Shown in pieces: positions 1-6,135 of a stretch of DNA of 13,909 nt. Positions within the stretch are counted from its first letter, which is position 1. Each line of letters opens with the position of its first letter. Position numbers and translations under genes: made by a program. The notes beneath the pieces were generated by a model. It made no database searches and had not been told where the DNA came from. It saw only the letters and a program-made list of their open reading frames with translations. This stretch comes from Nitrospinota bacterium (lineage in GTDB: Bacteria; UBA8248): positions 20,253-34,161 of the forward strand of contig JAPYQX010000002.1 in assembly GCA_029937135.1 (NCBI GenBank), in the 5' to 3' direction.

Positions 1-1
1 T

Positions 2-571
2 CTCACCGCCGCGCTTGCCGCTTTGTTTTTTCTCGGAGCCGGGACCGCCGGGGCCAATCTCAGGGGAGCCGACCTGAGAAAAACCAACTTCGGGGCAGCC
101 GACCTGACCGGAGCCAATCTCAGAGAGGCCGACCTCAGGGAGGCCAACCTCTTTTGGACAACCCTGCGAGGAGCCGACCTCAGGGCGGTAAACCTCAGAG
201 GGGCCAACCTTCGCAGGGCTGATCTCCTCGGAGCCAACCTCAGAGGCGCCGATGTGAGAAGGGCCGACCTCAGGGGGACCAACCTGAGAAGAGCCGACCT
301 CAGGGGATCGTATCTCGAGGAGGCCAGGCTCGGCGGGGCCAAGCTCGGGAAAGCCAGCCTCGCCGGGGCGGTGCTCATCGGAGCTGATATGACCGGGGCC
401 GATCTCAAGGACGCCGACCTGACCGGAGCCAACCTCAGGGAGGCCGGACTCGAAGGCGCATTAAACCTGCACCAGGTGCAATTGGACCGGGCCTGCGTCG
501 GCAAAGAAACCAGACTGCCCCGGAGCATCAAAAGGCGGGAGATGTATCCGGCGTGCGACCAGTGGAACTGA
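2..571 (+). CDS. Pentapeptide-repeat protein, 5'-partial
   Basis: The protein is almost entirely tandem A(D/N)LxX pentapeptides (GADLR, GANLR, RADLR, EADLR and similar), about 28 consecutive copies. Such repeats fold as a right-handed quadrilateral beta-helix. The frame is open from base 2 and the first in-window residues (LTAALAALFFLGAG) are hydrophobic, so they look like the end of a signal peptide or membrane anchor, and the true start probably lies before the window. A TTG at 23 is the first possible in-window start but lacks a ribosome site. After the repeats the tail has a Cys, a TRLP motif and a second Cys (PACDQW), as seen at the ends of other pentapeptide proteins. The family includes gyrase-protecting DNA mimics and many proteins of unknown role. 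Nothing here points to a target, and the possible leader would favour an exported protein. The family call is firm; the function is unknown. Confidence 0.85.
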   Translation, partial: LTAALAALFFLGAGTAGANLRGADLRKTNFGAADLTGANLREADLREANLFWTTLRGADLRAVNLRGANLRRADLLGANLRGADVRRADLRGTNLRRADLRGSYLEEARLGGAKLGKASLAGAVLIGADMTGADLKDADLTGANLREAGLEGALNLHQVQLDRACVGKETRLPRSIKRREMYPACDQWN

Positions 572-593
572 CCCGCCGGGCGCCCGTACACCA

Positions 594-622
594 TTTTCGC
601 GCCCCGCCGGTTCGGCTATGAT
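594..622 (+). promoter_or_regulatory. Weak candidate sigma70 promoter before the lyase gene
   Basis: TATGAT at 617-622 matches the -10 consensus at five of six bases. A poor -35 (TTTTCG, 594-599) lies 17 bp upstream. It sits in the 80-bp gap ahead of the lyase gene at 652. The -35 is weak, so this is tentative. Confidence 0.25.
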
Positions 623-651
623 GGAAGATTCATTCACCCAAGGAGCCCTCC

Positions 652-1521
652 ATGCCTGACCCCGCCACCACCCTCCGCGCAAGGCTCGACGCACCGGGCA
701 TCATCACCGCCCCCGGTGTGAGCGACGGGCTCTCGGCCCAGATGGCCGCCGGGGCCGGCTTCGACGTGCTCTACATGACGGGGGCGGGCGTCTCGCTGGG
801 CACCTTCGGAGCGCCCGACGTGGGGCTGCTCACCTTGACCGAGATGGCCGCCGCCTGTGCGCGGATCACCTCGGCCACGGATCTGCCCCTTATCGCCGAT
901 GCCGACACCGGCTATGGAAACGCGGTGAACCTGACCCGGACAGTCGAGGAATTCATCCGCGCCGGGGCCGCCGGGATTCAGATCGAGGATCAGGAGACCC
1001 CAAAGAAATGCGGCCACCTCGAAGGGAAGAAGGTGGTCCCCGCCGAGGAGATGGCTCTCAAGATCGAGGCCGCCAGCGCCGCGCGCGGGGACTCGGGCCT
1101 CGTGATCGTCGCGCGGACCGACGCCCGCCAGTCCCTCGGGATGGACGAGGCTATTAACCGCTGCCGCCTCTACCGCGAGGCGGGGGCGGACGTTCTTTTC
1201 CTGGAGGCACCTCAGGGGGAAGATGAGATCGCCCGCGTCCCCCGGGAGCTCGACGCCCCCTGCCTGATGAACATGGCGGGTAAATCCGTGCGCATCCCGG
1301 TCAAAAAACTTGAAGAATTCGGCTACAAGATCGCCATCTTTCCGGGCGAGGCCCAGCGCGCGAGCGCCTTCGCCATGCGCGAGGTCTTTGAAACCCTCCG
1401 CGAGGAGGGCGGGGTCAAGTCGATGGAGGACCGGCTCATCGATTTCGAGGAGCGCTTCCGGATCGCCGGCTACGGCGAGATTCAAAAAATCGAAGAAAAA
1501 TACCTGCCAAAAAATGAATAA
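652..1521 (+). CDS. Isocitrate lyase/PEP mutase superfamily carboxy-lyase (2-methylisocitrate lyase-like)
   Basis: This 289-residue protein has the signatures of the isocitrate lyase/phosphoenolpyruvate mutase superfamily, a TIM barrel using Mg2+. ADADTGYGN at about 82-90 supplies the metal-binding acidic residues, KKCGH at about 118-122 carries the catalytic Cys, and ARTDA at about 154-158 is the conserved substrate-binding strand. The Cys argues for a C-C bond lyase (2-methylisocitrate lyase, dimethylmalate lyase or a relative) rather than a PEP mutase or oxaloacetate decarboxylase, which lack it. The length matches PrpB-type enzymes and is much shorter than true isocitrate lyase. The ATG at 652 has AAGGAG about 6 nt upstream. 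No prpC or prpD neighbour is present, so the propionate pathway is not supported by context and the exact substrate remains open. The gene stands alone, convergent with rarA. Confidence 0.85.
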   Translation: MPDPATTLRARLDAPGIITAPGVSDGLSAQMAAGAGFDVLYMTGAGVSLGTFGAPDVGLLTLTEMAAACARITSATDLPLIADADTGYGNAVNLTRTVEEFIRAGAAGIQIEDQETPKKCGHLEGKKVVPAEEMALKIEAASAARGDSGLVIVARTDARQSLGMDEAINRCRLYREAGADVLFLEAPQGEDEIARVPRELDAPCLMNMAGKSVRIPVKKLEEFGYKIAIFPGEAQRASAFAMREVFETLREEGGVKSMEDRLIDFEERFRIAGYGEIQKIEEKYLPKNE

Positions 1522-1593
1522 CCGCGGCCGCTTTGGCCAGCGCTTTCGGGTGAGAGAGAATTTCCCCCGCACGGGCATTCACCTTGAAGGGGC

Positions 1594-3171
1594 TTACCTC
1601 GGGGTGGCGGGGCCTTTGGGATTTCGTTCTCCGGGCTTGCGGTCTCCAGGCTTGCGGCCTCCGGGCTTGCGCCCTCTTCTGCCCGGCATGGCGGGGTCCG
1701 AGGGGCGAAGGTCTCTCTCGGGCGGCTCGTCGGGCACCCCCAACCTCCGGCCAAGACGCTCGGCGAGAATTTCCTCCCGGCGGCTGAGACGTCGGGCAAT
1801 CTCCTCCTCGAAGCCCCGGCCGGTCGGCTCATAGAATCGCGTGCCGCGAAGGCCGTCGGGAAGACCCTCCATCTCGACCACGGCGTCGTCGAACTGGTGG
1901 GCGTGCTGGTAGCCCTTCCCGTAATCGAGTTCCTTCATCAGATTGGTCGGCGCGTTGCGCAGGTGTTTGGGCACCGGCTCGGCGGGGTGTTCGTCGATGG
2001 CGCGCTTGACCCGGCCATAGGCGCGGTAGATGGCCTCGCTCTTGGGCGCGACGGCGAGGTAGACGGCGAGCTCGGCGATGGCGAGCTTGCCCTCTGGCAG
2101 GCCGATAAAATGAAAGGCCTGCTGGGCCGCCATGGCGATCTGAAGCGCCTGGGGGTCGGCGAGGCCGACATCCTCGGAGGCGAAGCGCACAAGCCGGCGG
2201 AGGATGTACATCGGGTCCTCGCCCGCTTCGAGCATCCGGCCCAGCCAGTAGATTGCGCCGTCGGCGTCCGAGCTGCGCAGGGTTTTGTGCAGGGCGCTGA
2301 TGAGGTTGTAATGCTCCTCGCCCGATTTGTCGTAGAGAAGCGTCCGCCGCTGGGCCGCCTCGGCGACCTCGGTTTCGCCGATGGCGGGAGTTTCAACTTC
2401 AGAGCCGCCCAGCGATGACTCGTCCAGGGCGATGGCAGCGGCGAGTTCAAGGATGTTGAGCGCGGTGCGGGCGTCCCCACTCGACAGCGAGGAGATTCTC
2501 CGCAGGGCGTCGTCCTCGACCCGAAGGGCCGCATCTCCCAAACCGCGTTCTTTGTCCTCGAGGGCGCTGGCCAGAAGCGCGAGGATCGAATCCTCCCCGA
2601 GCGCCTCGAGAACGAATACGCGCGCGCGGGAGATCAGCGCCGGGATTATCTCGAAGGAGGGATTTTCGGTCGTCGCCCCGATGAGGGTGACGGTGCCGTC
2701 CTCGACGGCGGGCAGGAGGCCGTCCTGCTGCGCTTTGTTGAAACGGTGGATCTCGTCGATAAACAGGATGGTCTTGCGGCCCCGGCGGCGCATCGCCCGC
2801 GCCTCCTCCATCCCGGCGCGCAGGTCCTTCACCCCGTGGAGGACGGCGCTCAGGGTGATGAAGTGCGCCCCCGTCCGGGCGGCGATGATCCGCGCGAGGG
2901 TGGTTTTGCCGGTGCCGGGGGGACCCCAGAAAATCACCGAACGTACTTCATCGCGCTCAATCGCCCGCCGGAGGACCTTGCCCGGCCCGAGGAGATGATC
3001 CTGTCCCAGCACCTCATCGATGGTCCGGGGCCTCATCCGGTCGGCGAGGGGAGCGTCCTTGCCGGGCGCTTTGGACTGACCGCCCCCGAATGGCTCTCGA
3101 CTGGAATGATCTTGACCGGAAGACTCTTCCCGTGAATCGTCACCGAGAGAATCAAATAACCCCATTTCCAT
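1594..3171 (-). CDS. rarA: Replication-associated recombination protein A (AAA+ ATPase)
   Basis: RarA/MgsA is a clamp-loader-like AAA+ ATPase, related to eukaryotic WRNIP1, that acts at stalled replication forks. From the chosen start (525 aa), Walker A is GPPGTGKT at about 83-90, Walker B is ILFIDEIHRF at about 135-144, sensor 1 is GATTEN at about 165-170, and SRARVF at about 181-186 carries the arginine finger. SGDARTALNILE follows, then the family's C-terminal tetramerisation region (IYWLGRMLEAGEDP, VRFASEDVGLADP). The ATG at 3171 is preferred because AAGGAG (3179-3184) lies 7 nt upstream; another ATG follows two codons later. The frame opens further upstream to 3252 without a better signal. 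E. coli RarA is about 447 aa. The extra length here is a charged N-terminus of about 40 residues and a basic Pro/Gly/Arg/Lys tail containing KPGGRKPGDRKPG. It is divergent from ridA. Confidence 0.95.
   Translation of the reverse strand: MEMGLFDSLGDDSREESSGQDHSSREPFGGGQSKAPGKDAPLADRMRPRTIDEVLGQDHLLGPGKVLRRAIERDEVRSVIFWGPPGTGKTTLARIIAARTGAHFITLSAVLHGVKDLRAGMEEARAMRRRGRKTILFIDEIHRFNKAQQDGLLPAVEDGTVTLIGATTENPSFEIIPALISRARVFVLEALGEDSILALLASALEDKERGLGDAALRVEDDALRRISSLSSGDARTALNILELAAAIALDESSLGGSEVETPAIGETEVAEAAQRRTLLYDKSGEEHYNLISALHKTLRSSDADGAIYWLGRMLEAGEDPMYILRRLVRFASEDVGLADPQALQIAMAAQQAFHFIGLPEGKLAIAELAVYLAVAPKSEAIYRAYGRVKRAIDEHPAEPVPKHLRNAPTNLMKELDYGKGYQHAHQFDDAVVEMEGLPDGLRGTRFYEPTGRGFEEEIARRLSRREEILAERLGRRLGVPDEPPERDLRPSDPAMPGRRGRKPGGRKPGDRKPGERNPKGPATPR
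1625..1669. repeat. Three 15-bp tandem repeats encoding the RarA C-terminal tail
   Basis: Three copies of a 15-bp unit run head to tail: CGTTCTCCGGGCTTG, CGGTCTCCAGGCTTG and CGGCCTCCGGGCTTG. On the minus strand they encode the RKPGx/GERNP pentapeptides near the RarA C-terminus. Because the unit is a multiple of three, copy-number change keeps the reading frame. Confidence 0.8.
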
Positions 3172-3275
3172 GATTTCGCTCCTTGCCCGGGTTTTCGATC
3201 TCAGGGCCGAGGCCACGGACCGCCGGTTGCCGGCTAACCCGTATCCTAACACCAGATCCGCCGGGCCGCCCCGCC

Positions 3276-3304
3276 TTGACGCCGCCCGCGCCGCGGGTTA
3301 TCAG
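3276..3304 (+). promoter_or_regulatory. Candidate sigma70 promoter of the ridA-purE-tsaC operon
   Basis: TTGACG (3276-3281) matches the -35 consensus at five of six bases. TATCAG (3299-3304) matches the -10 at four of six, with an ideal 17-bp spacer. It lies 51 bp ahead of the ridA start in the rarA/ridA divergent gap. The spacer holds a perfect 6+1+6 palindrome, CCCGCG-C-CGCGGG (3285-3297), which may be an operator or simply reflect GC-rich DNA. Confidence 0.4.
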
Positions 3305-3354
3305 GAGGCGTCTTTTCTCCCCAAATCCCGTAATCCTGTCCGGAGGCCCATCCG

Positions 3355-3744
3355 ATGGAAAAAAAAGTAATCCACACCGATAAAGCCGCCTCCGGCAAGG
3401 TGCCCCTCTCCCAGGCCATCGCGGTGGGCGAGTGGCTCTACTGCTCGGGGCAACTTCCCATCGACCCGGCGACGGGCGAACTCGTCCCCGGCGGCGCGGG
3501 CCCCCAGACCCGCCAGATCATCGAAAACCTCAAAGCCGTCTGCGAGGAGGCGGGCACCTCACTCGCCAACGCGGTCAAGGTCACGATCTTCATGGCCGAC
3601 CTCGCCGACCTCAAGGAGATGAACGACGTTTTCGAGGAATACTTCGGCATCAACGACCCCCCGGCGCGGACCACTTTCCAGGCCGGAGGCATCATCGCGG
3701 GCGCCAGGCTCGAGATCGAGCTCACCGCCTTCATCCCGCAATAG
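3355..3744 (+). CDS. ridA: RidA-family reactive intermediate/imine deaminase
   Basis: RidA (YjgF/YER057c/UK114) proteins are cytosolic trimers that hydrolyse reactive enamine/imine intermediates such as 2-aminoacrylate. The 129-residue length is typical. Aligned from memory to E. coli RidA, the catalytic Arg105 is present at residue 105 (PPARTTF), Glu120 is kept in LEIE, and the active-site Ser is kept in CSGQLP. The usual PYSQAI motif reads PLSQAI here, so the position of Tyr17 is Leu. The start at 3355 has GGAGG (3342-3346) 8 nt upstream. It is the first gene of a tight operon with purE (12 nt gap) and tsaC. The retained Arg supports deaminase activity, and the Tyr-to-Leu change may alter substrate preference. 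Confidence 0.92.
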   Translation: MEKKVIHTDKAASGKVPLSQAIAVGEWLYCSGQLPIDPATGELVPGGAGPQTRQIIENLKAVCEEAGTSLANAVKVTIFMADLADLKEMNDVFEEYFGINDPPARTTFQAGGIIAGARLEIELTAFIPQ

Positions 3745-3756
3745 GGGACCCGGCAT

Positions 3757-4296
3757 ATGAAAAAACCGCAGGTGGGCATCGTCATTGGAAGCGCCTCTGA
3801 TCTCGATACGATGGAAAAAGCGGCGGACGCGCTCGAGGAGTTGGGCGTGGCGTGCGAGATGCGCATCCTCTCGGCCCACCGCACCCCGGAGGAGGTCCAT
3901 GAGTTCGTCCGGGGAGCCCCCGGCCGGGGAATCCGTGTCCTCATCGCGGGCGCGGGGATGGCCGCCCATCTCGCCGGGGTGGTGGGCGCCGCCACCGACC
4001 TGCCCGTCATCGGCGTGCCCATGAACGCGTCCTCGCTCAACGGGCTCGACGCCCTTCTCTCGACGGTGCAGATGCCGCCCGGCATCCCGGTGGCCACGAT
4101 GGGCATCGGCTCCGCCGGGGCGCGCAACGCAGGTCTTTTCGCCGCGCGGATTCTCGCCCTCTCGGACCCGACCCTCGCCAAGCGCTACCGCAAGTTCGTA
4201 CAAGGGCAACGCGATAAAGTCCTCAAGGCGGACGAGAAGCTTCAAAAGCAGCGGGCCGCCAGGAAAAAATCCCCCAAACGCGCCACACGGAAGTAG
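3757..4296 (+). CDS. purE: 5-(carboxyamino)imidazole ribonucleotide mutase (PurE)
   Basis: PurE converts N5-carboxyaminoimidazole ribonucleotide to 4-carboxy-5-aminoimidazole ribonucleotide in de novo purine synthesis. GSASDLDTM at about 11-19 is the phosphate/ribose-binding loop, and SAHRTP at about 39-44 carries the catalytic His. GAGMAAHLAGVV and VQMPPGIPV match the class I bacterial enzymes well, although the usual HLPG is HLAG here. A Lys/Arg-rich tail of about 25 residues extends beyond the normal core (179 aa in total). No purK lies in the window, so the partner carboxylase must be elsewhere, or this may be a direct AIR carboxylase. The upstream ribosome site is only a weak AGGGGA. The gene sits 12 nt after ridA and 5 nt before tsaC, so the three are probably co-transcribed. 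Confidence 0.95.
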   Translation: MKKPQVGIVIGSASDLDTMEKAADALEELGVACEMRILSAHRTPEEVHEFVRGAPGRGIRVLIAGAGMAAHLAGVVGAATDLPVIGVPMNASSLNGLDALLSTVQMPPGIPVATMGIGSAGARNAGLFAARILALSDPTLAKRYRKFVQGQRDKVLKADEKLQKQRAARKKSPKRATRK

Positions 4297-4301
4297 CCCC
4301 C

Positions 4302-4940
4302 GTGGCGGAAATTCTCCCCGTCTGGCCGGATGCGCCGGATGAAGCCACCATGCGCCTCGCCGCCGATGCCCTCCGCGAGGGAGAGGTGGTGGCCCTCCCC
4401 ACCGACACGGTATACGGCCTCTGCGCCCGTGCGGAGGACGCCAAAGCCGTTAAAAAACTATACGAAATAAAAGGCCGGGAAGCCGGGAAGGGCGCGCCAA
4501 TCCTCATCGGCCGCCTTGCCCAGCTCTCCCTGCTGACCCGTCCACTCCACGAAAATCTTTGGGAAAAACTCTATCTTCTCTGGCCGGGACCGCTGACCCT
4601 CATCCTGCCCGCGGGAGAGGGGATCTCCCCCCTCCTGACCGAAGGGGGCGGGGGAGTCGCCGTCCGATATCCGAAGCAGGACCTCTGCCAAGCCCTCGCG
4701 CGGGCGGCGGGGCCCTTCGCCGCGACAAGCGCGAACGCGCCCGGCGAGCCGCCGCTGGCGGACACCGCCGCCATCGAAGAATGCTTCGGCAAGACGCTGG
4801 GACTTATCCTCGACGGCGGAAATCAGGGCGAGAAAACAGCCCCCTCCACCGTCGTGGACGTACGGGGGGAGGCCCCGAGACTGATTCGGGAGGGCGCTTA
4901 TCCGTTCGGTGATGTCGTAAAAGCCTGGGAAGGAGCTTGA
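4302..4940 (+). CDS. tsaC: L-threonylcarbamoyladenylate synthase (TsaC/Sua5/YrdC family)
   Basis: This enzyme makes threonylcarbamoyl-AMP from threonine, bicarbonate and ATP, the first step of the universal tRNA t6A37 modification. The YrdC-like fold is shown by VALPTDTVYGL near residues 29-39, the KGR (KxR) motif followed by APILIG, the LWPGPLTLIL strand, VAVRYP, and the SAN motif in TSANAPGEPP. STVVDV and LIREGAYP close the domain. At 212 aa it is the single-domain TsaC length, without the Sua5 C-terminal domain. The start is a GTG at 4302, five bases after the purE stop, with little ribosome site of its own, so translation is probably coupled to purE. Some family members (YciO) have other roles, so the t6A call rests on the motif set. 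It converges with the ferredoxin gene across 14 bp. Confidence 0.9.
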   Translation: MAEILPVWPDAPDEATMRLAADALREGEVVALPTDTVYGLCARAEDAKAVKKLYEIKGREAGKGAPILIGRLAQLSLLTRPLHENLWEKLYLLWPGPLTLILPAGEGISPLLTEGGGGVAVRYPKQDLCQALARAAGPFAATSANAPGEPPLADTAAIEECFGKTLGLILDGGNQGEKTAPSTVVDVRGEAPRLIREGAYPFGDVVKAWEGA

Positions 4941-4954
4941 GGCCGTACGGGGGA

Positions 4955-5254
4955 CTATTCGGGTTCCGGAAACTCGATGACGACGTTTCCCTCGCTCTTG
5001 ATCACGCACTGGCAGGCGAGGCGAAATTCGGCCGGGTCCCAACCATAGGCATCCAGGGTATCCCGCTCGTCCTCCTCCCGGGAGGACAGGATTTCCCCCC
5101 CCGAGATGATGATCACCTTGCAGGTCGAGCAGGCGCAGTTTCCGCCGCAGTCGGAAGGATGTTCGATGTCGTTATCCAGATTGCTTTCAAGGATGGTGCT
5201 TCCCACCTCGGCCTCGACAGTTTCGTCGGTATTTTTTATCTGAATCGATGCCAA
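4955..5254 (-). CDS. [2Fe-2S] ferredoxin, adrenodoxin/Isc type
   Basis: The protein is a small soluble electron carrier. Cluster ligands follow the vertebrate/Isc ferredoxin pattern C-x5-C-x2-C with a distal Cys: DCGGNCACSTC (Cys36, 42, 45) and RLACQC (Cys81), numbered from the chosen start. An extra Cys40 between the first two ligands also occurs in Isc-type ferredoxins. The very acidic region EEDERDTLD before the distal Cys is typical of partner-binding surfaces. I chose the TTG at 5254 (99 aa, MASIQIKNTD) because GGGAG lies 8 nt upstream and it matches where related proteins begin. A GTG at 5308 would add 18 basic residues, but it falls inside an inverted repeat. The last gene of the minus-strand cluster, it has no isc genes beside it, so its redox partner is unknown. 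Confidence 0.85.
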   Translation of the reverse strand: MASIQIKNTDETVEAEVGSTILESNLDNDIEHPSDCGGNCACSTCKVIIISGGEILSSREEDERDTLDAYGWDPAEFRLACQCVIKSEGNVVIEFPEPE

Positions 5255-5301
5255 TGGATTACTCCCGCGGACGCGCCTCGCCGGACGGCCCGGTTTATAA
5301 A

Positions 5302-5324
5302 CGCCCACCTCTCGGAGGCGGGCG
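5302..5324. repeat. Imperfect GC-rich inverted repeat upstream of ferredoxin
   Basis: CGCCCACCT and AGGCGGGCG form 9-bp arms with one mismatch around a 5-nt loop. It lies between the PilZ-like remnant and the ferredoxin, about 50 bp ahead of the preferred ferredoxin start. No strong T tract follows on the minus strand, so it may be a weak terminator, a leader structure or chance. Confidence 0.4.
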
Positions 5325-5386
5325 CCTGTCAGTAAATTTCGGTTAGCTCATTTCAAAAAAGGGTTCGTTAAACGGGCGGGAATTTT

Positions 5387-5669
5387 CTAATAATCATCGT
5401 CCTCGTCGTTCGATGCGAGGTTTCTCGCCGCCTCCTGCCGTTACCGTTTAAAGCTGTAGGCGACGATTTCCTCGCGGTCGTCCTCGTTGATCACCTGAAA
5501 CGCTATCGCCGTCTCCATCGCCCGCTTCCCCGAAGAGAGCCGAATCGGACTGGCTTTGACGATTTTCCCGACCGCCACAACGATAACCGGGTGAAGCGGC
5601 GGCTCCGGAATTTTCCCTATTATGAGGGGAAAACCACGGTAGCTCAATCCCTGAATTCTCTGTTTTCAT
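5387..5669 (-). pseudogene. Degraded PilZ-domain-like gene (N-terminally truncated, in-frame stop)
   Basis: One minus-strand frame from 5647 to 5441 reads as the second half of a PilZ-like domain: LSYRGFPLI, VVAVGKIVKASP, then AIAFQVINEDDREEIVAYSFKR. PilZ proteins bind c-di-GMP and often end with ...F.I...DRE.I..YIF.RQRE. Here a TAA (5441-5443) interrupts, but the same frame continues with RQEAARN and an acidic tail to a TAG at 5387-5389, so the TAA looks like a nonsense change (CAA to TAA is one base). At the other end the only ATG with a plausible ribosome site (5669) is one base out of frame; removing one base of the GGG before the TTG at 5647 would join them. The RxxxR c-di-GMP-binding half is missing, since threonine synthase/PTPS coding begins just upstream. 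The family is recognised by pattern only. Confidence 0.5.
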
Positions 5670-5721
5670 GGGGTTTATACCTTTCCCCCCAGAGGATGGA
5701 TAACCAGCGTCTCCGTACGCC

Positions 5722-6135
5722 CTACCGCTCACCATAATAATCGACGAAATTTCGCTCGTTCTCGTAAAGTCGAACGCGGTGCAGCAGACCGCCCTCGATA
5801 TGCTCCTCGATCCGCTCCCAGATGGATACGGCCAGATTTTCCGCCGTTGGAATCCGGTTTTTCATGAAATCAGCGGCGTCCTCGTTGAGATTTTTATGAT
5901 CCACCTTCTCGACGACCTCCCGGCGCATGATTTTTTTCAGATCGGCGAGGTTGTAGGTCATCCCCGTCCGAGGGTCCACGGGGCCCCGGAGGGTCACCTC
6001 GAAAACGTAGTTATGTCCGTGGTAGTGCGGGTTGGCGCACAAGCCGTAAAGTTCATCGTTTTTCTCATCCGAAAAATCGGGATTAAACAGGCGGTGCGCC
6101 GCGCTGAATTCCTCGCGGCGGGTGATCTCCATCAT
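5722..6135 (-). CDS. 6-pyruvoyltetrahydropterin synthase / QueD family, eukaryote-like
   Basis: PTPS-family enzymes convert 7,8-dihydroneopterin triphosphate to 6-pyruvoyl-tetrahydropterin (biopterin pathway) or to 6-carboxytetrahydropterin (QueD, queuosine pathway). Zinc ligands are His14 (FSAAHRLF), His39 and His41 (HYHGHNY). The catalytic Cys33 lies in LCANPHYHGH, with the Asp79-His80 relay (VDHKNLN), PTAENLA and Glu125 (RLYENE). Spacing and wording (YGLCANP, GMTYNLADLKK, DHKNL) resemble animal PTPS more than E. coli QueD. The ATG at 6135 (137 aa) has AGGAGGA 6 nt upstream and overlaps the thrC stop as ATGA; the next ATG at 6132 is equally possible. No other pterin or queuosine gene lies nearby, so the product is uncertain. 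The overlap implies translational coupling to threonine synthase. Confidence 0.88.
   Translation of the reverse strand: MMEITRREEFSAAHRLFNPDFSDEKNDELYGLCANPHYHGHNYVFEVTLRGPVDPRTGMTYNLADLKKIMRREVVEKVDHKNLNEDAADFMKNRIPTAENLAVSIWERIEEHIEGGLLHRVRLYENERNFVDYYGER

Noticed and set aside
60..460. Short regularly repeated DNA units resembling a repeat array or CRISPR
   Set aside because: The period is 15 bp with no spacers and the units encode pentapeptides in frame, so it is protein-coding repetition.
634..1578. Long minus-strand open frame (about 314 codons) over the lyase gene
   Set aside because: It is antisense to a protein with clear isocitrate lyase/PEP mutase motifs, its translation is rich in Gly/His/Arg low-complexity sequence, and it has no recognisable domain. 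It is a by-product of GC-rich codon use.
1897..3135. Several plus-strand open frames across rarA
   Set aside because: All lie opposite the RarA coding frame, which carries complete AAA+ motifs; the plus-strand translations have no motifs or ribosome sites.
5441..5443. Programmed readthrough or recoding at the TAA
   Set aside because: No stimulatory structure, slippery site or SECIS-like element is apparent, and TAA is the stop least prone to readthrough. A nonsense mutation is simpler.
5448..5735. Alternative 95-codon minus-strand frame overlapping the PilZ-like remnant
   Set aside because: Its N-terminal ATG (5669) has a plausible ribosome site, but beyond the first few codons the translation is Gly/Arg/Asp low complexity, while the neighbouring frame shows domain-like sequence. 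I use only its start as a possible original start of the remnant.
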